Source: Insolitispirillum peregrinum (GTDB taxonomy: Bacteria > Pseudomonadota > Alphaproteobacteria > Rhodospirillales > Rhodospirillaceae). From it: 64,000 bases of DNA. Where the stretch lies: contig NZ_FTOA01000005.1 in assembly GCF_900156605.1 (NCBI RefSeq), forward strand, positions 248,001 to 312,000, given 5' to 3'. The notes under the pieces are model-generated. The model had not been told where the DNA came from. It saw nothing but the letters and a program-made list of their open reading frames with translations, and made no database searches. Shown in pieces: positions 17,753-25,670 of the stretch; positions within the stretch are counted from its first letter, which is position 1, and every line of letters begins with the position of its first letter. A program made the translations under genes and the position numbers.

Positions 17753-17983
17753 ATGGCCTGTTCTCTTTGCCGTGAGGAAGGGCATAATTCTCAGACATGC
17801 CCTAATGTGAGGCGTTGTTCTGGTTGTGGTCAACCGGGACATGATATAAGGAATTGCCCCAATGTACGACGTTGTTCTGGCTGTGGTAAGCCGGGGCATG
17901 ACATAAGGAACTGTCCTAATGTGCGACGTTGTTCAAAATGCGGTAAGCCAGGACACGATTTAAGGAATTGCCCCGAAAGATAG
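17753..17983 (+). CDS. Small protein of four tandem CCHC zinc knuckles
   Basis: A 76-residue protein consisting almost entirely of four CX2CX4HX4C zinc knuckles: Cys3-Cys6-His11-Cys16, Cys22-Cys25-His30-Cys35, Cys41-Cys44-His49-Cys54 and Cys60-Cys63-His68-Cys73. Knuckles 2-4 are near-identical 19-residue units with the linker CPNVRRC, encoded by 57-base tandem units at 17801-17971; the first is divergent. Each knuckle carries a Gly before the His, as in retroviral Gag and eukaryotic CNBP proteins that bind single-stranded RNA or DNA. ATG 17753 has an AGGAG site about ten bases upstream. The gene is more AT-rich than its neighbours and stands alone, with its own promoter-like sequence and terminator. 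Nucleic-acid binding is inferred from the motif; such tandem knuckles are rare in bacteria. Confidence 0.88.
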   Translation: MACSLCREEGHNSQTCPNVRRCSGCGQPGHDIRNCPNVRRCSGCGKPGHDIRNCPNVRRCSKCGKPGHDLRNCPER

Positions 17984-18022
17984 CGGTAATTACCGTGCAC
18001 CCAGACAAGTAAGTTTAAAGAA

Positions 18023-18052
18023 AAAATCCCCGTCATTGCTGGCGGGGATTTT
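18023..18052 (+). terminator. Rho-independent terminator of the zinc-knuckle gene
   Basis: AAAATCCCCG (18023-18032) pairs with CGGGGATTTT (18043-18052) around a 10-base loop, 40 bases after the stop codon. The stem ends in T residues. Confidence 0.85.
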
Positions 18053-18106
18053 CAGGTTTTGCCGCGATGGGTAAACGCGGGAAAAGCAGGCAGCCGAGGG
18101 CAGCGA

Positions 18107-18132
18107 GCGCAAAAGGGATTCCGCTTTTGCGC
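18107..18132 (-). terminator. Hairpin after the small minus-strand gene
   Basis: GCGCAAAAG (18107-18115) pairs perfectly with CTTTTGCGC (18124-18132). It lies 17 bases beyond the stop of the minus-strand gene at 18149, a normal terminator position, although no T run follows. Confidence 0.5.
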
Positions 18133-18148
18133 ATCTTGCTGCGGAAAA

Positions 18149-18424
18149 TCAGGCGGCTTGTTCTTCCAGGTCTTCCCGGCGCAGGCCGAAATGGCCAGTG
18201 CGCGCATGGGAACCATCGGGGAAACGCCAGACGGTCGGGGCGCTGCCGCCGCTCTGGGTCAGGGTCGGGCTGACGGCGTGGCCGCCAAAGCCCATGACGA
18301 TTTCATCAGCCAGCGCGGCAATGGTTTCCGGCGCGATGCTGGCGCGCCAGTTGTTGCCATAGCGGCTTTCCATGGTCAGGGCAAAAAGGTTGTAAGCGTG
18401 CGTTGCGGTCGGCGTAACGGCCAT
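18149..18424 (-). CDS. Small protein of unknown function, 91 residues
   Basis: I do not recognise the family. The start is convincing: ATG 18424 has AAGGAG eight bases upstream on the minus strand. The protein has an N-terminal stretch YNLFALTMESRYGNNWRAS, a helix-like SIAPETIAALADEIVMGFGG, a Ser/Thr/Gly-rich middle, a WRFPDGSHARTGHFGL segment and an acidic-helical end LRREDLEEQAA. There is no signal peptide, membrane segment or Cys. It converges with the zinc-knuckle gene, and hairpins lie on both sides. A cytosolic small DNA- or protein-interacting factor is possible, but nothing in the sequence proves it. Confidence 0.65.
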   Translation of the reverse strand: MAVTPTATHAYNLFALTMESRYGNNWRASIAPETIAALADEIVMGFGGHAVSPTLTQSGGSAPTVWRFPDGSHARTGHFGLRREDLEEQAA

Positions 18425-18477
18425 GATGGTGACTCCTTACCCATAGTGGCGGCCCTGTCGGGGCCTTTTTGTCAGTG

Positions 18478-18503
18478 AAAACCGATCGTGGGCGATCGGT
18501 TTT
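18478..18503. terminator. Perfect 11-base palindromic hairpin in a gene-free stretch
   Basis: AAAACCGATCG (18478-18488) pairs with CGATCGGTTTT (18493-18503), and a second hairpin GGCCC/GGGCC at 18451-18465 is followed by TTTTT. Both lie just upstream of the small minus-strand gene, so they are either terminators for outside transcripts or a leader structure of that gene. The rest of 18425-18923 holds ACCCGC-TGT-GCGGGT near 18599 and no gene I can support. Confidence 0.5.
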
Positions 18504-18923
18504 GAAGAACTCTTTTCTGTTCTTCATTGCAGTGCAACATAACATATGCTGCGACTGCACACTACCAAAAAGTCTATATCAGGAAAGAGTTACCTAAGAC
18601 CCGCTGTGCGGGTTGTGCTCCCATATGGCCTTGATAGCGCACGGCATTGGTATACTTTTCTGCGCTGCGGTAGATGCTTGAAAACGACGGGTCGGATATG
18701 CGTCATATGCATGTCACCAATTCCGCCATTCCCATGGAAAGGGGGTGGCGGAAAGTCGCCATACCCGCGTATGCACACATTCCACCCAAAGTCGTAGAAA
18801 ATCGGGGTGATAGGGCTGTTTTTCAAGGAGTAAACAGAACTGCCCCCTTGTGCCGACCCTGTCCGGGCAGGCACAATGCGACCCTTTGTATCCGCGACAG
18901 CCGCCACCCCGGAGCCTGGTCTG

Positions 18924-20111
18924 ATGAAGAAAGAAAGCCGTATCGTTCATGCCGGTCTGCACCCTGACCGCTTTGAAGGCGTGGTGAATCCGCCGGTTTT
19001 CCGGGCGTCGACAGTGTTGGCTCCGACAGTGGCCGAGCTGAAAGCCCGTCATTCCCAGCGATTCGACGTGACCTATTATGGCCGCTATGGCACGCCAACC
19101 ACCCGCGCCCTCGAGGAAGCGGTGGCCGAGATCGAAGGCGGCAGCAAGGCGATTCTGGTCAGTTCCGGGTTGGCGGCGATCAGTTCGACCTTGCTGGCCC
19201 TGCTGCGGCAGGGGGATCACCTGCTGATGGTTGACAGCGCCTATTACCCGACCCGGGCCTTCTGTGACCAGATTCTGGTCACCTATGGCATTGAGACCAC
19301 CTATTACGATCCGATGATCGGTGCGGGCATTGCCGACCTGATCCGGCCCAACACGCGGGTGGTGTTTACCGAAAGCCCCGGTTCGCAGACCTTTGAAGTG
19401 CAGGACATCCCGGCGATTGCCGAGGCCGCCCATGCCGCCGGGGTGCTGGTGGTGATGGACAATACCTGGGGCCTGCTGTCGTTCCAGCCGTTTGAAAAAG
19501 GGGTGGATGTGTCGTTGCAGGCGGCGACCAAATATCTGGGTGGCCATTCCGATGCCATGCTGGGGACCATTGCCACCGCCGACCGCGCCCTGTGGGAGCG
19601 TATCAAGAACCACGTCTGCCTGATGGGCCACGCGGTGGGGACCGAGGAAGTGTACCTTGGGCTGCGCGGTGTCCGCACGTTGCCCATTCGCCTGCGGCAG
19701 CATTTCGAGGCCGGTCTGACGGTGGCGCGCTGGCTGGAAAGCCGTCCCGAGGTCGCCCGTGTCCTGCATCCGGCCTTGCCGGGCTGTCCCGGTCATGACC
19801 TGTGGAAACGCGATTTCACCGGCGGTTGCGGCCTGTTTTCGATTGAACTGGCGCTGCCGGCGTCGGGTGATCTGCCCGAGGCGGCGGTGAACGAGATGCT
19901 CGACCATTACCATTTCTTCAAGCTGGGGTATTCGTGGGGCGGCTTTGAAAGTCTGGTGGTTCCGGCAACGCCGCTGCGGACCGCTGCTCCGCTGCCTGCC
20001 GGAACCGGGCCGATTGTGCGTTATCACGTTGGCCTCGAAGATACCGATGACCTGATTGCCGATCTGGAACAGGGATTCGACCGATTGAAGGCCGCTGTGG
20101 CCGCGCTGTGA
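18924..20111 (+). CDS. metC: Cystathionine beta-lyase (MetC family, PLP-dependent)
   Basis: Splits cystathionine to homocysteine, pyruvate and ammonia in methionine synthesis; some members act on cysteine or other thioethers. The 395-residue protein has the Cys/Met-metabolism fold: YYGRYGTPTTRALEEAVAEIEGG near residues 51-73, the PLP-stacking region near 95-115, the conserved VVMDNTWGLL near 176, and the cofactor Lys in QAATKYLGGHSDAM near 201. The C-terminal HVGLEDTDDLIADLEQGFDR block is typical. ATG 18924 is chosen over the longer frame from 18876 because GGAG lies nine bases upstream and the homology starts there. It may be co-transcribed with hisI, 23 bases downstream. Confidence 0.92.
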   Translation: MKKESRIVHAGLHPDRFEGVVNPPVFRASTVLAPTVAELKARHSQRFDVTYYGRYGTPTTRALEEAVAEIEGGSKAILVSSGLAAISSTLLALLRQGDHLLMVDSAYYPTRAFCDQILVTYGIETTYYDPMIGAGIADLIRPNTRVVFTESPGSQTFEVQDIPAIAEAAHAAGVLVVMDNTWGLLSFQPFEKGVDVSLQAATKYLGGHSDAMLGTIATADRALWERIKNHVCLMGHAVGTEEVYLGLRGVRTLPIRLRQHFEAGLTVARWLESRPEVARVLHPALPGCPGHDLWKRDFTGGCGLFSIELALPASGDLPEAAVNEMLDHYHFFKLGYSWGGFESLVVPATPLRTAAPLPAGTGPIVRYHVGLEDTDDLIADLEQGFDRLKAAVAAL

Positions 20112-20134
20112 TTTTTGTGTAAGGAAAGAGGACG

Positions 20135-20539
20135 ATGACGGTTTCTACCGCTGCCCTGTACGAGCTGTTGGCCGCTGTCAAATTCGACAGCAACGGTCTG
20201 GTGCCGGTGATCGCTCAGCAGCATGACACCGGCGAAGTGTTGATGATGGCCTACATGAACCGGGACGCCATCGAAGAAACCCTGCGGCTGGGCCGCGTCT
20301 GTTACTGGTCGCGTTCGCGGCAGGCGATGTGGCGCAAGGGCGAAACCTCGGGGCAGGTGCAGAATCTGGTCGATCTGCGGCTGGATTGCGACGGCGACAC
20401 CCTGCTGGCGCTGGTCGATCAGGAAGGCGTGGCCTGTCATACCGGTCGCCGCAACTGCTTCTTTCTCGCCATTCGCGGCAACCAGTTGACCACCATCAGC
20501 GAGCCGCTGGTCAGTGAAAAGGACTTGTACGGAAAATGA
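20135..20539 (+). CDS. hisI: Phosphoribosyl-AMP cyclohydrolase
   Basis: Third step of histidine synthesis: hydrolytic opening of the adenine ring of phosphoribosyl-AMP, using zinc. At 134 residues it is the stand-alone HisI form without the HisE domain. Visible signatures are [16 protein letters not shown], the [15 protein letters not shown] block, LDCDGDTLL and the zinc/active-site Cys residues in [12 protein letters not shown] strong AAGGAAAGAGG site precedes the ATG. It overlaps the COG0523 GTPase gene by four bases; that family is often linked to zinc supply, and HisI is a zinc enzyme. Confidence 0.96.
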   Translation: MTVSTAALYELLAAVKFDSNGLVPVIAQQHDTGEVLMMAYMNRDAIEETLRLGRVCYWSRSRQAMWRKGETSGQVQNLVDLRLDCDGDTLLALVDQEGVACHTGRRNCFFLAIRGNQLTTISEPLVSEKDLYGK

Positions 20540-21687
20540 GTGATACCCCGCTGCCGCTGGCTGATACCATTCCCGTCACCATCCTGACCGGCTTTCTGGG
20601 CAGCGGAAAGACCACGCTGCTCAATGCCCTGCTCAAGCATCCGGCGATGGGCGAAACGGCGGTGGTGATCAACGAATTCGGCGAAATCGGCCTTGATCAT
20701 CTGCTGGTCGAAGCGGTCGATGATGATGTGGTGCTGCTGAATTCCGGCTGTGTGTGCTGTACCGTCCGTTCGGATCTGGTGACCACCCTGCGCGACCTGT
20801 TTCTGAAACGGGTGCGCGGTGTGGTGCCGGAATTCACCCGCATGGTGATTGAAACCACCGGGCTGGCCGATCCGGCGCCGATCCTGCACACCCTGATGAC
20901 CGACCCGCTGCTGTCGGCGCGCTATCGGCTGGACGGGATTGTCACCACCGTTGATGCGGTGAATGCCACCAGCCAGCTCGACCGTCAGCCCGAGGCGGTG
21001 AAGCAGATTGCGGTCTCTGACCGTCTGGTGCTGACCAAGGGCGACCTGCTGGCCGGTCCGGCGGCGCGGGAGGCACTGGTGGCGCGCCTGCGGCGGATCA
21101 ACCCGGCGGCTCCGCTGCTGTGGGTGGAGCATGGGCAGGCCGAGCCGGATGAGCTGATCAACGCCGGGCTGTTCTCGTCGGCCAGCAAGCATCCGGATGT
21201 GGCGCGCTGGCTGCGCGAAGAAGCCTATCGTGAGGCCGAGGCCCATGAGGGCCATCACCATGATCATCATCATGGGCATGACTGTACGCACGAGCACTGT
21301 GACCACCCGGATCATCACCACGGCCACGACCATGAGGGCCACGAGCATCACCACCACCACGACGTCAATCGCCATGACGACCGGGTGCGGGCCTACTCAC
21401 TGGCCTTTGAACAGCCGCTGGACTGGGATGCCTTTGTGACAGCGATGGAGATCCTGATTGCCAGCCGGGGCGAAGACCTTCTGCGCATCAAGGGCATCCT
21501 GAACGTCAAGGACGAGCCCAAGCCGGTGGTGGTTCACGGCGTGCAACATGTTTTCCATCCGCCTGCCGGTTTGCCCGGTTGGCCGAGTGATGATCATCGC
21601 TCGCGGATTGTGTTCATCACCCGCGATATCGACCGGGCGCTGATTGAACGCCTGTTGGTCGATACCCTCGGGCAGTCGCCGGTGTAA
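20536..21687 (+). CDS. COG0523 (CobW/ZNG1-type) G3E GTPase metallochaperone with His-rich insert
   Basis: GTP-dependent metal-insertion or metal-handling protein. Residues 1-190 are the G domain: Walker [16 protein letters not shown] near 17-31, Walker B region with [10 protein letters not shown], the metal-binding CxCC motif in [11 protein letters not shown] near 73, and the specificity motif TKGD. Residues 236-278 form a His/Asp-rich insert (runs of HHHDH type) expected to bind zinc. The C-terminal domain contains the RIKGILNV motif near 322. The four-base overlap with hisI argues for joint expression; in bacteria, COG0523 genes paired with zinc-enzyme genes often belong to the zinc-starvation response, though I see no clear Zur box. 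Confidence 0.92.
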   Translation: MSDTPLPLADTIPVTILTGFLGSGKTTLLNALLKHPAMGETAVVINEFGEIGLDHLLVEAVDDDVVLLNSGCVCCTVRSDLVTTLRDLFLKRVRGVVPEFTRMVIETTGLADPAPILHTLMTDPLLSARYRLDGIVTTVDAVNATSQLDRQPEAVKQIAVSDRLVLTKGDLLAGPAAREALVARLRRINPAAPLLWVEHGQAEPDELINAGLFSSASKHPDVARWLREEAYREAEAHEGHHHDHHHGHDCTHEHCDHPDHHHGHDHEGHEHHHHHDVNRHDDRVRAYSLAFEQPLDWDAFVTAMEILIASRGEDLLRIKGILNVKDEPKPVVVHGVQHVFHPPAGLPGWPSDDHRSRIVFITRDIDRALIERLLVDTLGQSPV

Positions 21688-21692
21688 GGCGG

Positions 21693-23144
21693 TCAAACCA
21701 CCTCGATCCCCTGCATCATCCCCATGTCTTCGTGGGTCAGTACATGGCAGTGGAACACAAAGGTGCCGGTATAGGTACGGAAGCGGGTGCGAAAGGCGAT
21801 GCTCTGATACGGGGGGATTTCAACCGTATCCAGCCAGCGCCCGGCAGGCACCCGGCCACCACTGAGCATCTGGAACGGGTTGACGTGGATGTGGAACGGG
21901 TGAATGTCGGCGGTCTGGTTGGTGATGTGCCATTCCTCGACCGCGTTCAGCGGAATTTTCCACGTATCAGAGCAGGAAAACGGCTGTTCATTGATGGTGA
22001 ACAGTACATGGTCCGGGGCACCGGTCATGCCAAAGGTCAGGCGGCGGCCATAGGTGACGTCGCTGTCGCTGATTGGCAGCAGCTCGGGGGGAACCGGCAG
22101 GCTGCCCTGATACAGCGGCATGTCCTGCGGCGGGCCTTCCACCCGCACCCAGGCAATCAGTTCCTGGGTGTCGATGCCGGTCAGGGCGTAAATGCCGGGG
22201 GCACCGCCCTTGATCAGCACATCGGCCCGGTTGCCGGGGGACAGCCGCAGGCGCTCGGTGGTCTGGGTGTAGGGCAGCGGGTTGCCGTCATAGCACAGCC
22301 CGACCAGCAGGTGCTGGGCGACCTGCAGGCTGTAAAAGCTGGCATGGGTGGCGTTGATGATCCGCCAGCGCTGCACTTCACCCGGTTGCAGGCTGATCAC
22401 CGGGGCCTGTTGTCCGTTGACATAGGTCGGGCCGTTGCGGTCCAGCAGGGCATAGTCATCACAGCGCCCGGCGCCATCAAAGCGCTGGCTTTGCAGCACC
22501 AGAATGCGCTCGCGGGCAGCCTTGATTTCTGGAATGTCGTCGAGCGGGCCTTCGACAATCAGCGGCCCGGCCATCCCGCCCGACACCTGTAACGCCACCG
22601 AGCCATGGAAGTGGGCGTGATAGAAATAGGTGCCGTTGGGGTGGTCGGCGGGAATGTCATAGCGGTAATGGTAGGACTCCCCCGGCTTGACCATCATCAG
22701 GATGTTGTCGGCGGGCGAGTTGGGCGACACATGCAAACCGTGCAGGTGCATGTTGGTGGTCCCCAGCCCATGCGGCACGTTGTCCGGCTGGTCGTCGGGC
22801 GTCGCGGTACACAGATAGTCGCCGCCAGTGGGCAGCAGGGCGTTTTTCAACAGCAGGCGCAGCGTCTCGCCGCCGCGCACCCGGATCACCGGCCCGACCG
22901 CCAGATCGTTGTAATGGCGCAGGCTGACGGTCTGGCCCGCCAGCGCGTAAGGCCGCTCGTTGGCTTCGATGACCACCTCGCCGTCTGCGGTGCGCGGGGC
23001 GGGCTTTGGTTCGACCAGCGGCGGGCCAAAGATCAGACCATCCTGACCAGCGCAACTGGTCAGCGACAGGACGCCCGCTCCGGCGAGGGCACCTTTCAGA
23101 ATGGTACGACGGGACAGCAGGGACGGGGGGCGCGGTGTGCTCAT
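21693..23144 (-). CDS. Tat-exported multicopper oxidase
   Basis: Laccase-like periplasmic enzyme that oxidises a donor and reduces oxygen to water. The N-terminus has a twin-arginine signal LSRRTILKG followed by a hydrophobic stretch ending LTSC, which could also be a lipobox. All four copper-ligand blocks are present: NMHLHGLHV near 140, FYHAHFHGS near 183, HPFHIHVNPF near 412, and FHCHVLTHEDMGMM near 465 supplying the type 1 Cys and Met. At 483 residues it is a normal three-domain member without a Met-rich CueO insert. It lies 32 bases after the GMC flavoprotein gene on the same strand, so the two are probably one operon and it may serve as the dehydrogenase's electron acceptor (inference). 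Confidence 0.93.
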   Translation of the reverse strand: MSTPRPPSLLSRRTILKGALAGAGVLSLTSCAGQDGLIFGPPLVEPKPAPRTADGEVVIEANERPYALAGQTVSLRHYNDLAVGPVIRVRGGETLRLLLKNALLPTGGDYLCTATPDDQPDNVPHGLGTTNMHLHGLHVSPNSPADNILMMVKPGESYHYRYDIPADHPNGTYFYHAHFHGSVALQVSGGMAGPLIVEGPLDDIPEIKAARERILVLQSQRFDGAGRCDDYALLDRNGPTYVNGQQAPVISLQPGEVQRWRIINATHASFYSLQVAQHLLVGLCYDGNPLPYTQTTERLRLSPGNRADVLIKGGAPGIYALTGIDTQELIAWVRVEGPPQDMPLYQGSLPVPPELLPISDSDVTYGRRLTFGMTGAPDHVLFTINEQPFSCSDTWKIPLNAVEEWHITNQTADIHPFHIHVNPFQMLSGGRVPAGRWLDTVEIPPYQSIAFRTRFRTYTGTFVFHCHVLTHEDMGMMQGIEVV

Positions 23145-23176
23145 GGGGATGATCCTGCGACAACGGAAAGGGGATT

Positions 23177-24883
23177 TCAGGACGCAATGCTGTCCCGCCA
23201 GGTGGCCAGAATGTGATCGGCGGCCCGCAAGGTGATGGCGGCATTGGTCAGTGTCGGAGAGCAGACGGTGGTGGTGACAAAGGTGCTGTTGCCCAGCAGG
23301 AACAGGTTCGGGTGATCGTGGCTGCGGCCAAAGCTGTCAACCACCGAGGTCTTGGCGTCATCCCCCATGCGGGTGGTCCCGGCGATGATGGCGGCGGACC
23401 CCATCGGTGGCGACTGGGTGATGTTGGTCGCCCGCATCGCCCGCAATACCGACAGGTCGCGCTCGCGGGCTTCCTTGATGCCTTCGCGGGTATAGTCATC
23501 AACGTGATAGTGCAGGTGAGGACGCGGCAGGCCCAGCGGATCGGTCAGGTGCTCGTCAAGCGTCAGACGGTTGTCGGCGGACGGCATCACCTCGACGGTG
23601 CTCGACAGATAAACTTCGCGGGAACTGCGGCTGGCGACTTCCTTTGCCAGCGCCTCGCCCAGCAGGCCATCGTTGATCGCCGTCTGGGCTTCGATCATCG
23701 GGCCCAGCGCCATGTTGATGCCGCCGTTGACGATGAAGGTTGCCACCGAGGCAAATTTCTTGCGGAACTCGCCGTCGCGCAGCCCGAGGAAACCGCCGGT
23801 TGCGGTCACCGGGCCGCGATAGGGATAGACCGGGTTGGGGCTCCAGCCATAGGTATCGACATCCACCGCGCCGGTCAGGTAGCGACCAGCGGTCCCCGAG
23901 CTGTTGGCGATGCCGTTCGGGTGACGATCCGAGGCGGACAGCAGCAACAGGCGCGGCGTTTCAATGGCGTGGCAGGCAATGATGAACAGCTTGCCCCGGG
24001 CGACGCCGACGCGGCCATCAGGGTGCTTGAACCAGACGGCGGTGATCCGTTCGGGCTGTCCGGCGCTGGGCGGGGTGGTTTCAATCAGCCAGGCCACCCG
24101 TTCGGGGTACAGGCGGGCTCCGGCCTGTTCGGCCTTCATCACATGGACGCTGCCGTCGTACTTTGCCCCGATCGGGCAGATGATCCGGCAGTTGGCATTG
24201 CCGCAGCACTGCGGGCGGTTGTCATAGGCCACCGAGTTGCGGGCGTGCGGATAGCCCTTGACCTCGACCGGCGGCGACAGGGTGGCGGCGGCGGCGGCCA
24301 CTTGTCGGTCCAGCCAGGTCAGGGGAACCGGCGGCATCGGATAGGGCTTTTCGCGCGGCGGGGCGATGGTGTCGGTCATGCTGCCCGCCACCCCCCAGTC
24401 GATTTCGGCCTGATAGTACCAGGGCTCGAGGGTCTGATAGCTGATCGGCCAGTCATCGCCGACGCCATAGGCGCTGCGGGTGCGGAAATCGTTGGGCTGG
24501 AACCGTTCGGCGTGGCCGGTCATGTGCCACGAGGTGCCGCCGACGCCACGGACATAAATCCCCTGAAACAGGTCAAGGTCGCTGCTGGCCCCCGGCAGGG
24601 GACAGCCATTCTGGACATAATAGTCACAGGCTCCATCCGGGGCCGGAGCCCACGGCGGGCTGACATAGGGCGAATTGGCGTCTTTCCACGGGGTGCGGTG
24701 AAAGCGGGCCACCGCTTCATCGCGGCGAATTTTCGGACCAGCATCCAGAATGGCCACCGAATGGCCTGCCTGCGCCAGTTTCCAGGCACTCATGCCACCG
24801 GCAACGCCGGCTCCGATCACGATCACGTCGGCGGTAATGGTTTCTTCTGGCTGGCTGGGCAGGGGGGCAGGGCGATAGGTCAT
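23177..24883 (-). CDS. GMC-family FAD dehydrogenase, large subunit (sugar/alcohol dehydrogenase type)
   Basis: Oxidises a sugar or polyol alcohol group with FAD. The 568-residue protein has the FAD-binding motif VIGAGVAGGMSAWKLAQAGH near 22-41, a Cys-rich segment CCGNANCRIICPIGAKY near 228-244 like the iron-sulfur-binding loop of bacterial glucose/fructose/gluconate dehydrogenase large subunits, and a C-terminal GTTRMGDD...NLFLLGNS block with the catalytic His region (GRSHDHPN). No signal peptide of its own is seen; such subunits are exported by hitch-hiking on the Tat-bearing small subunit encoded 75 bases upstream. The usual third subunit, a cytochrome c, is absent here; a multicopper oxidase gene takes its place. 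Confidence 0.93.
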   Translation of the reverse strand: MTYRPAPLPSQPEETITADVIVIGAGVAGGMSAWKLAQAGHSVAILDAGPKIRRDEAVARFHRTPWKDANSPYVSPPWAPAPDGACDYYVQNGCPLPGASSDLDLFQGIYVRGVGGTSWHMTGHAERFQPNDFRTRSAYGVGDDWPISYQTLEPWYYQAEIDWGVAGSMTDTIAPPREKPYPMPPVPLTWLDRQVAAAAATLSPPVEVKGYPHARNSVAYDNRPQCCGNANCRIICPIGAKYDGSVHVMKAEQAGARLYPERVAWLIETTPPSAGQPERITAVWFKHPDGRVGVARGKLFIIACHAIETPRLLLLSASDRHPNGIANSSGTAGRYLTGAVDVDTYGWSPNPVYPYRGPVTATGGFLGLRDGEFRKKFASVATFIVNGGINMALGPMIEAQTAINDGLLGEALAKEVASRSSREVYLSSTVEVMPSADNRLTLDEHLTDPLGLPRPHLHYHVDDYTREGIKEARERDLSVLRAMRATNITQSPPMGSAAIIAGTTRMGDDAKTSVVDSFGRSHDHPNLFLLGNSTFVTTTVCSPTLTNAAITLRAADHILATWRDSIAS

Positions 24884-24958
24884 GGCAAAGGGTTCCCCGT
24901 TAAAAAAACGCAGGTGGGAAAAATGCAGGCGTGACGGTCTGTCAAAGGAATGGAAAAA

Positions 24959-25495
24959 TCAGGCCGGATCGTGCCAGTAGCCAAACGGCCCGCCGCAGTT
25001 GGCCGGGGGTTTGGTAAAGGTGCAGGCGCGCCAGGCCAGAGCGTTGTCATAGGTGATCACCCGCTCGCCGCCGGTGGTGGCGGTAAAGTCAACGGCACCG
25101 GTGTACCAGATCAGCGCGACCTTGCCAGCGATGGCGGTTTTCCCGGCCAGTCTGATGTTGTCTTCCCAGTGGCCTTTTCCCATCCGCATGAAGTAGAACA
25201 GCGCGCGCAATTCCTTTTCCGCCGCCGCGGTTGGGGTGAGGGCGGTCCAGATGCGGTTACCCAGCTCGATATAGCTGTTATCGAGGGGAATGCCGGTCAG
25301 TTTGGAGGAAAGGGCGAGGAAATCGGCCGGGGCTTCGCGGATTTCGTCATCGGCTGCCGATTCTTGCAGGGCTGCGTGCGCACTGGCCGGAGCAAAGGGG
25401 AGCGCCGCTGTTGCGCTGACCACGCCCAAGGCTCCCAATCCTTCCAGCACCGTGCGGCGACTGCTATCCGCAGGTCGCTCATCGTGGGTGTTCAT
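24959..25495 (-). CDS. Tat-exported small subunit of the FAD sugar dehydrogenase
   Basis: The small (gamma) subunit stabilises and exports the GMC flavoprotein. A twin-arginine motif SRRTVLEGLGALG near residues 12-24 begins a Tat signal running to the ASAHA cleavage region near 50. The 178-residue length and the segments FLALSSKLTG, ALFYFMRMGKGHWEDNIR, GKVALIWYTGAV and the closing CGGPFGYWHDPA match the sorbitol/gluconate dehydrogenase small-subunit family. First gene of the three-gene cluster. Confidence 0.88.
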   Translation of the reverse strand: MNTHDERPADSSRRTVLEGLGALGVVSATAALPFAPASAHAALQESAADDEIREAPADFLALSSKLTGIPLDNSYIELGNRIWTALTPTAAAEKELRALFYFMRMGKGHWEDNIRLAGKTAIAGKVALIWYTGAVDFTATTGGERVITYDNALAWRACTFTKPPANCGGPFGYWHDPA

Positions 25496-25670
25496 GCCCC
25501 TGTCCCCCTGTTTGATGGTTCCCCCCAGAGATCATGCACAGGCGGCATGCTCTGATGTGTTCCCTTCATGATTGTGTCTGTTGGGGGAGCTGTCAAATGG
25601 TTGTCCCGTTGCCTGCCGGGTTATGGCTAAAGGGCAACAGGGATCAACCGGGGGACAAAATCAGGCAGTA

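Noticed and set aside
17801-17971. Tandem 57-base repeats resembling a small CRISPR array
   Set aside because: The repeats are directly adjacent with no spacers and encode in-frame zinc knuckles; there are no cas genes.
18425-18923. SAM riboswitch before metC
   Set aside because: The hairpins present do not match SAM-I or SAM-II core sequences as I know them, and the nearest lie more than 400 bases from the gene.
23213-24934. 573-codon plus-strand frame opposite the GMC flavoprotein
   Set aside because: The minus-strand protein has all GMC motifs; the plus-strand product is a Gly/Arg/His-rich shadow.
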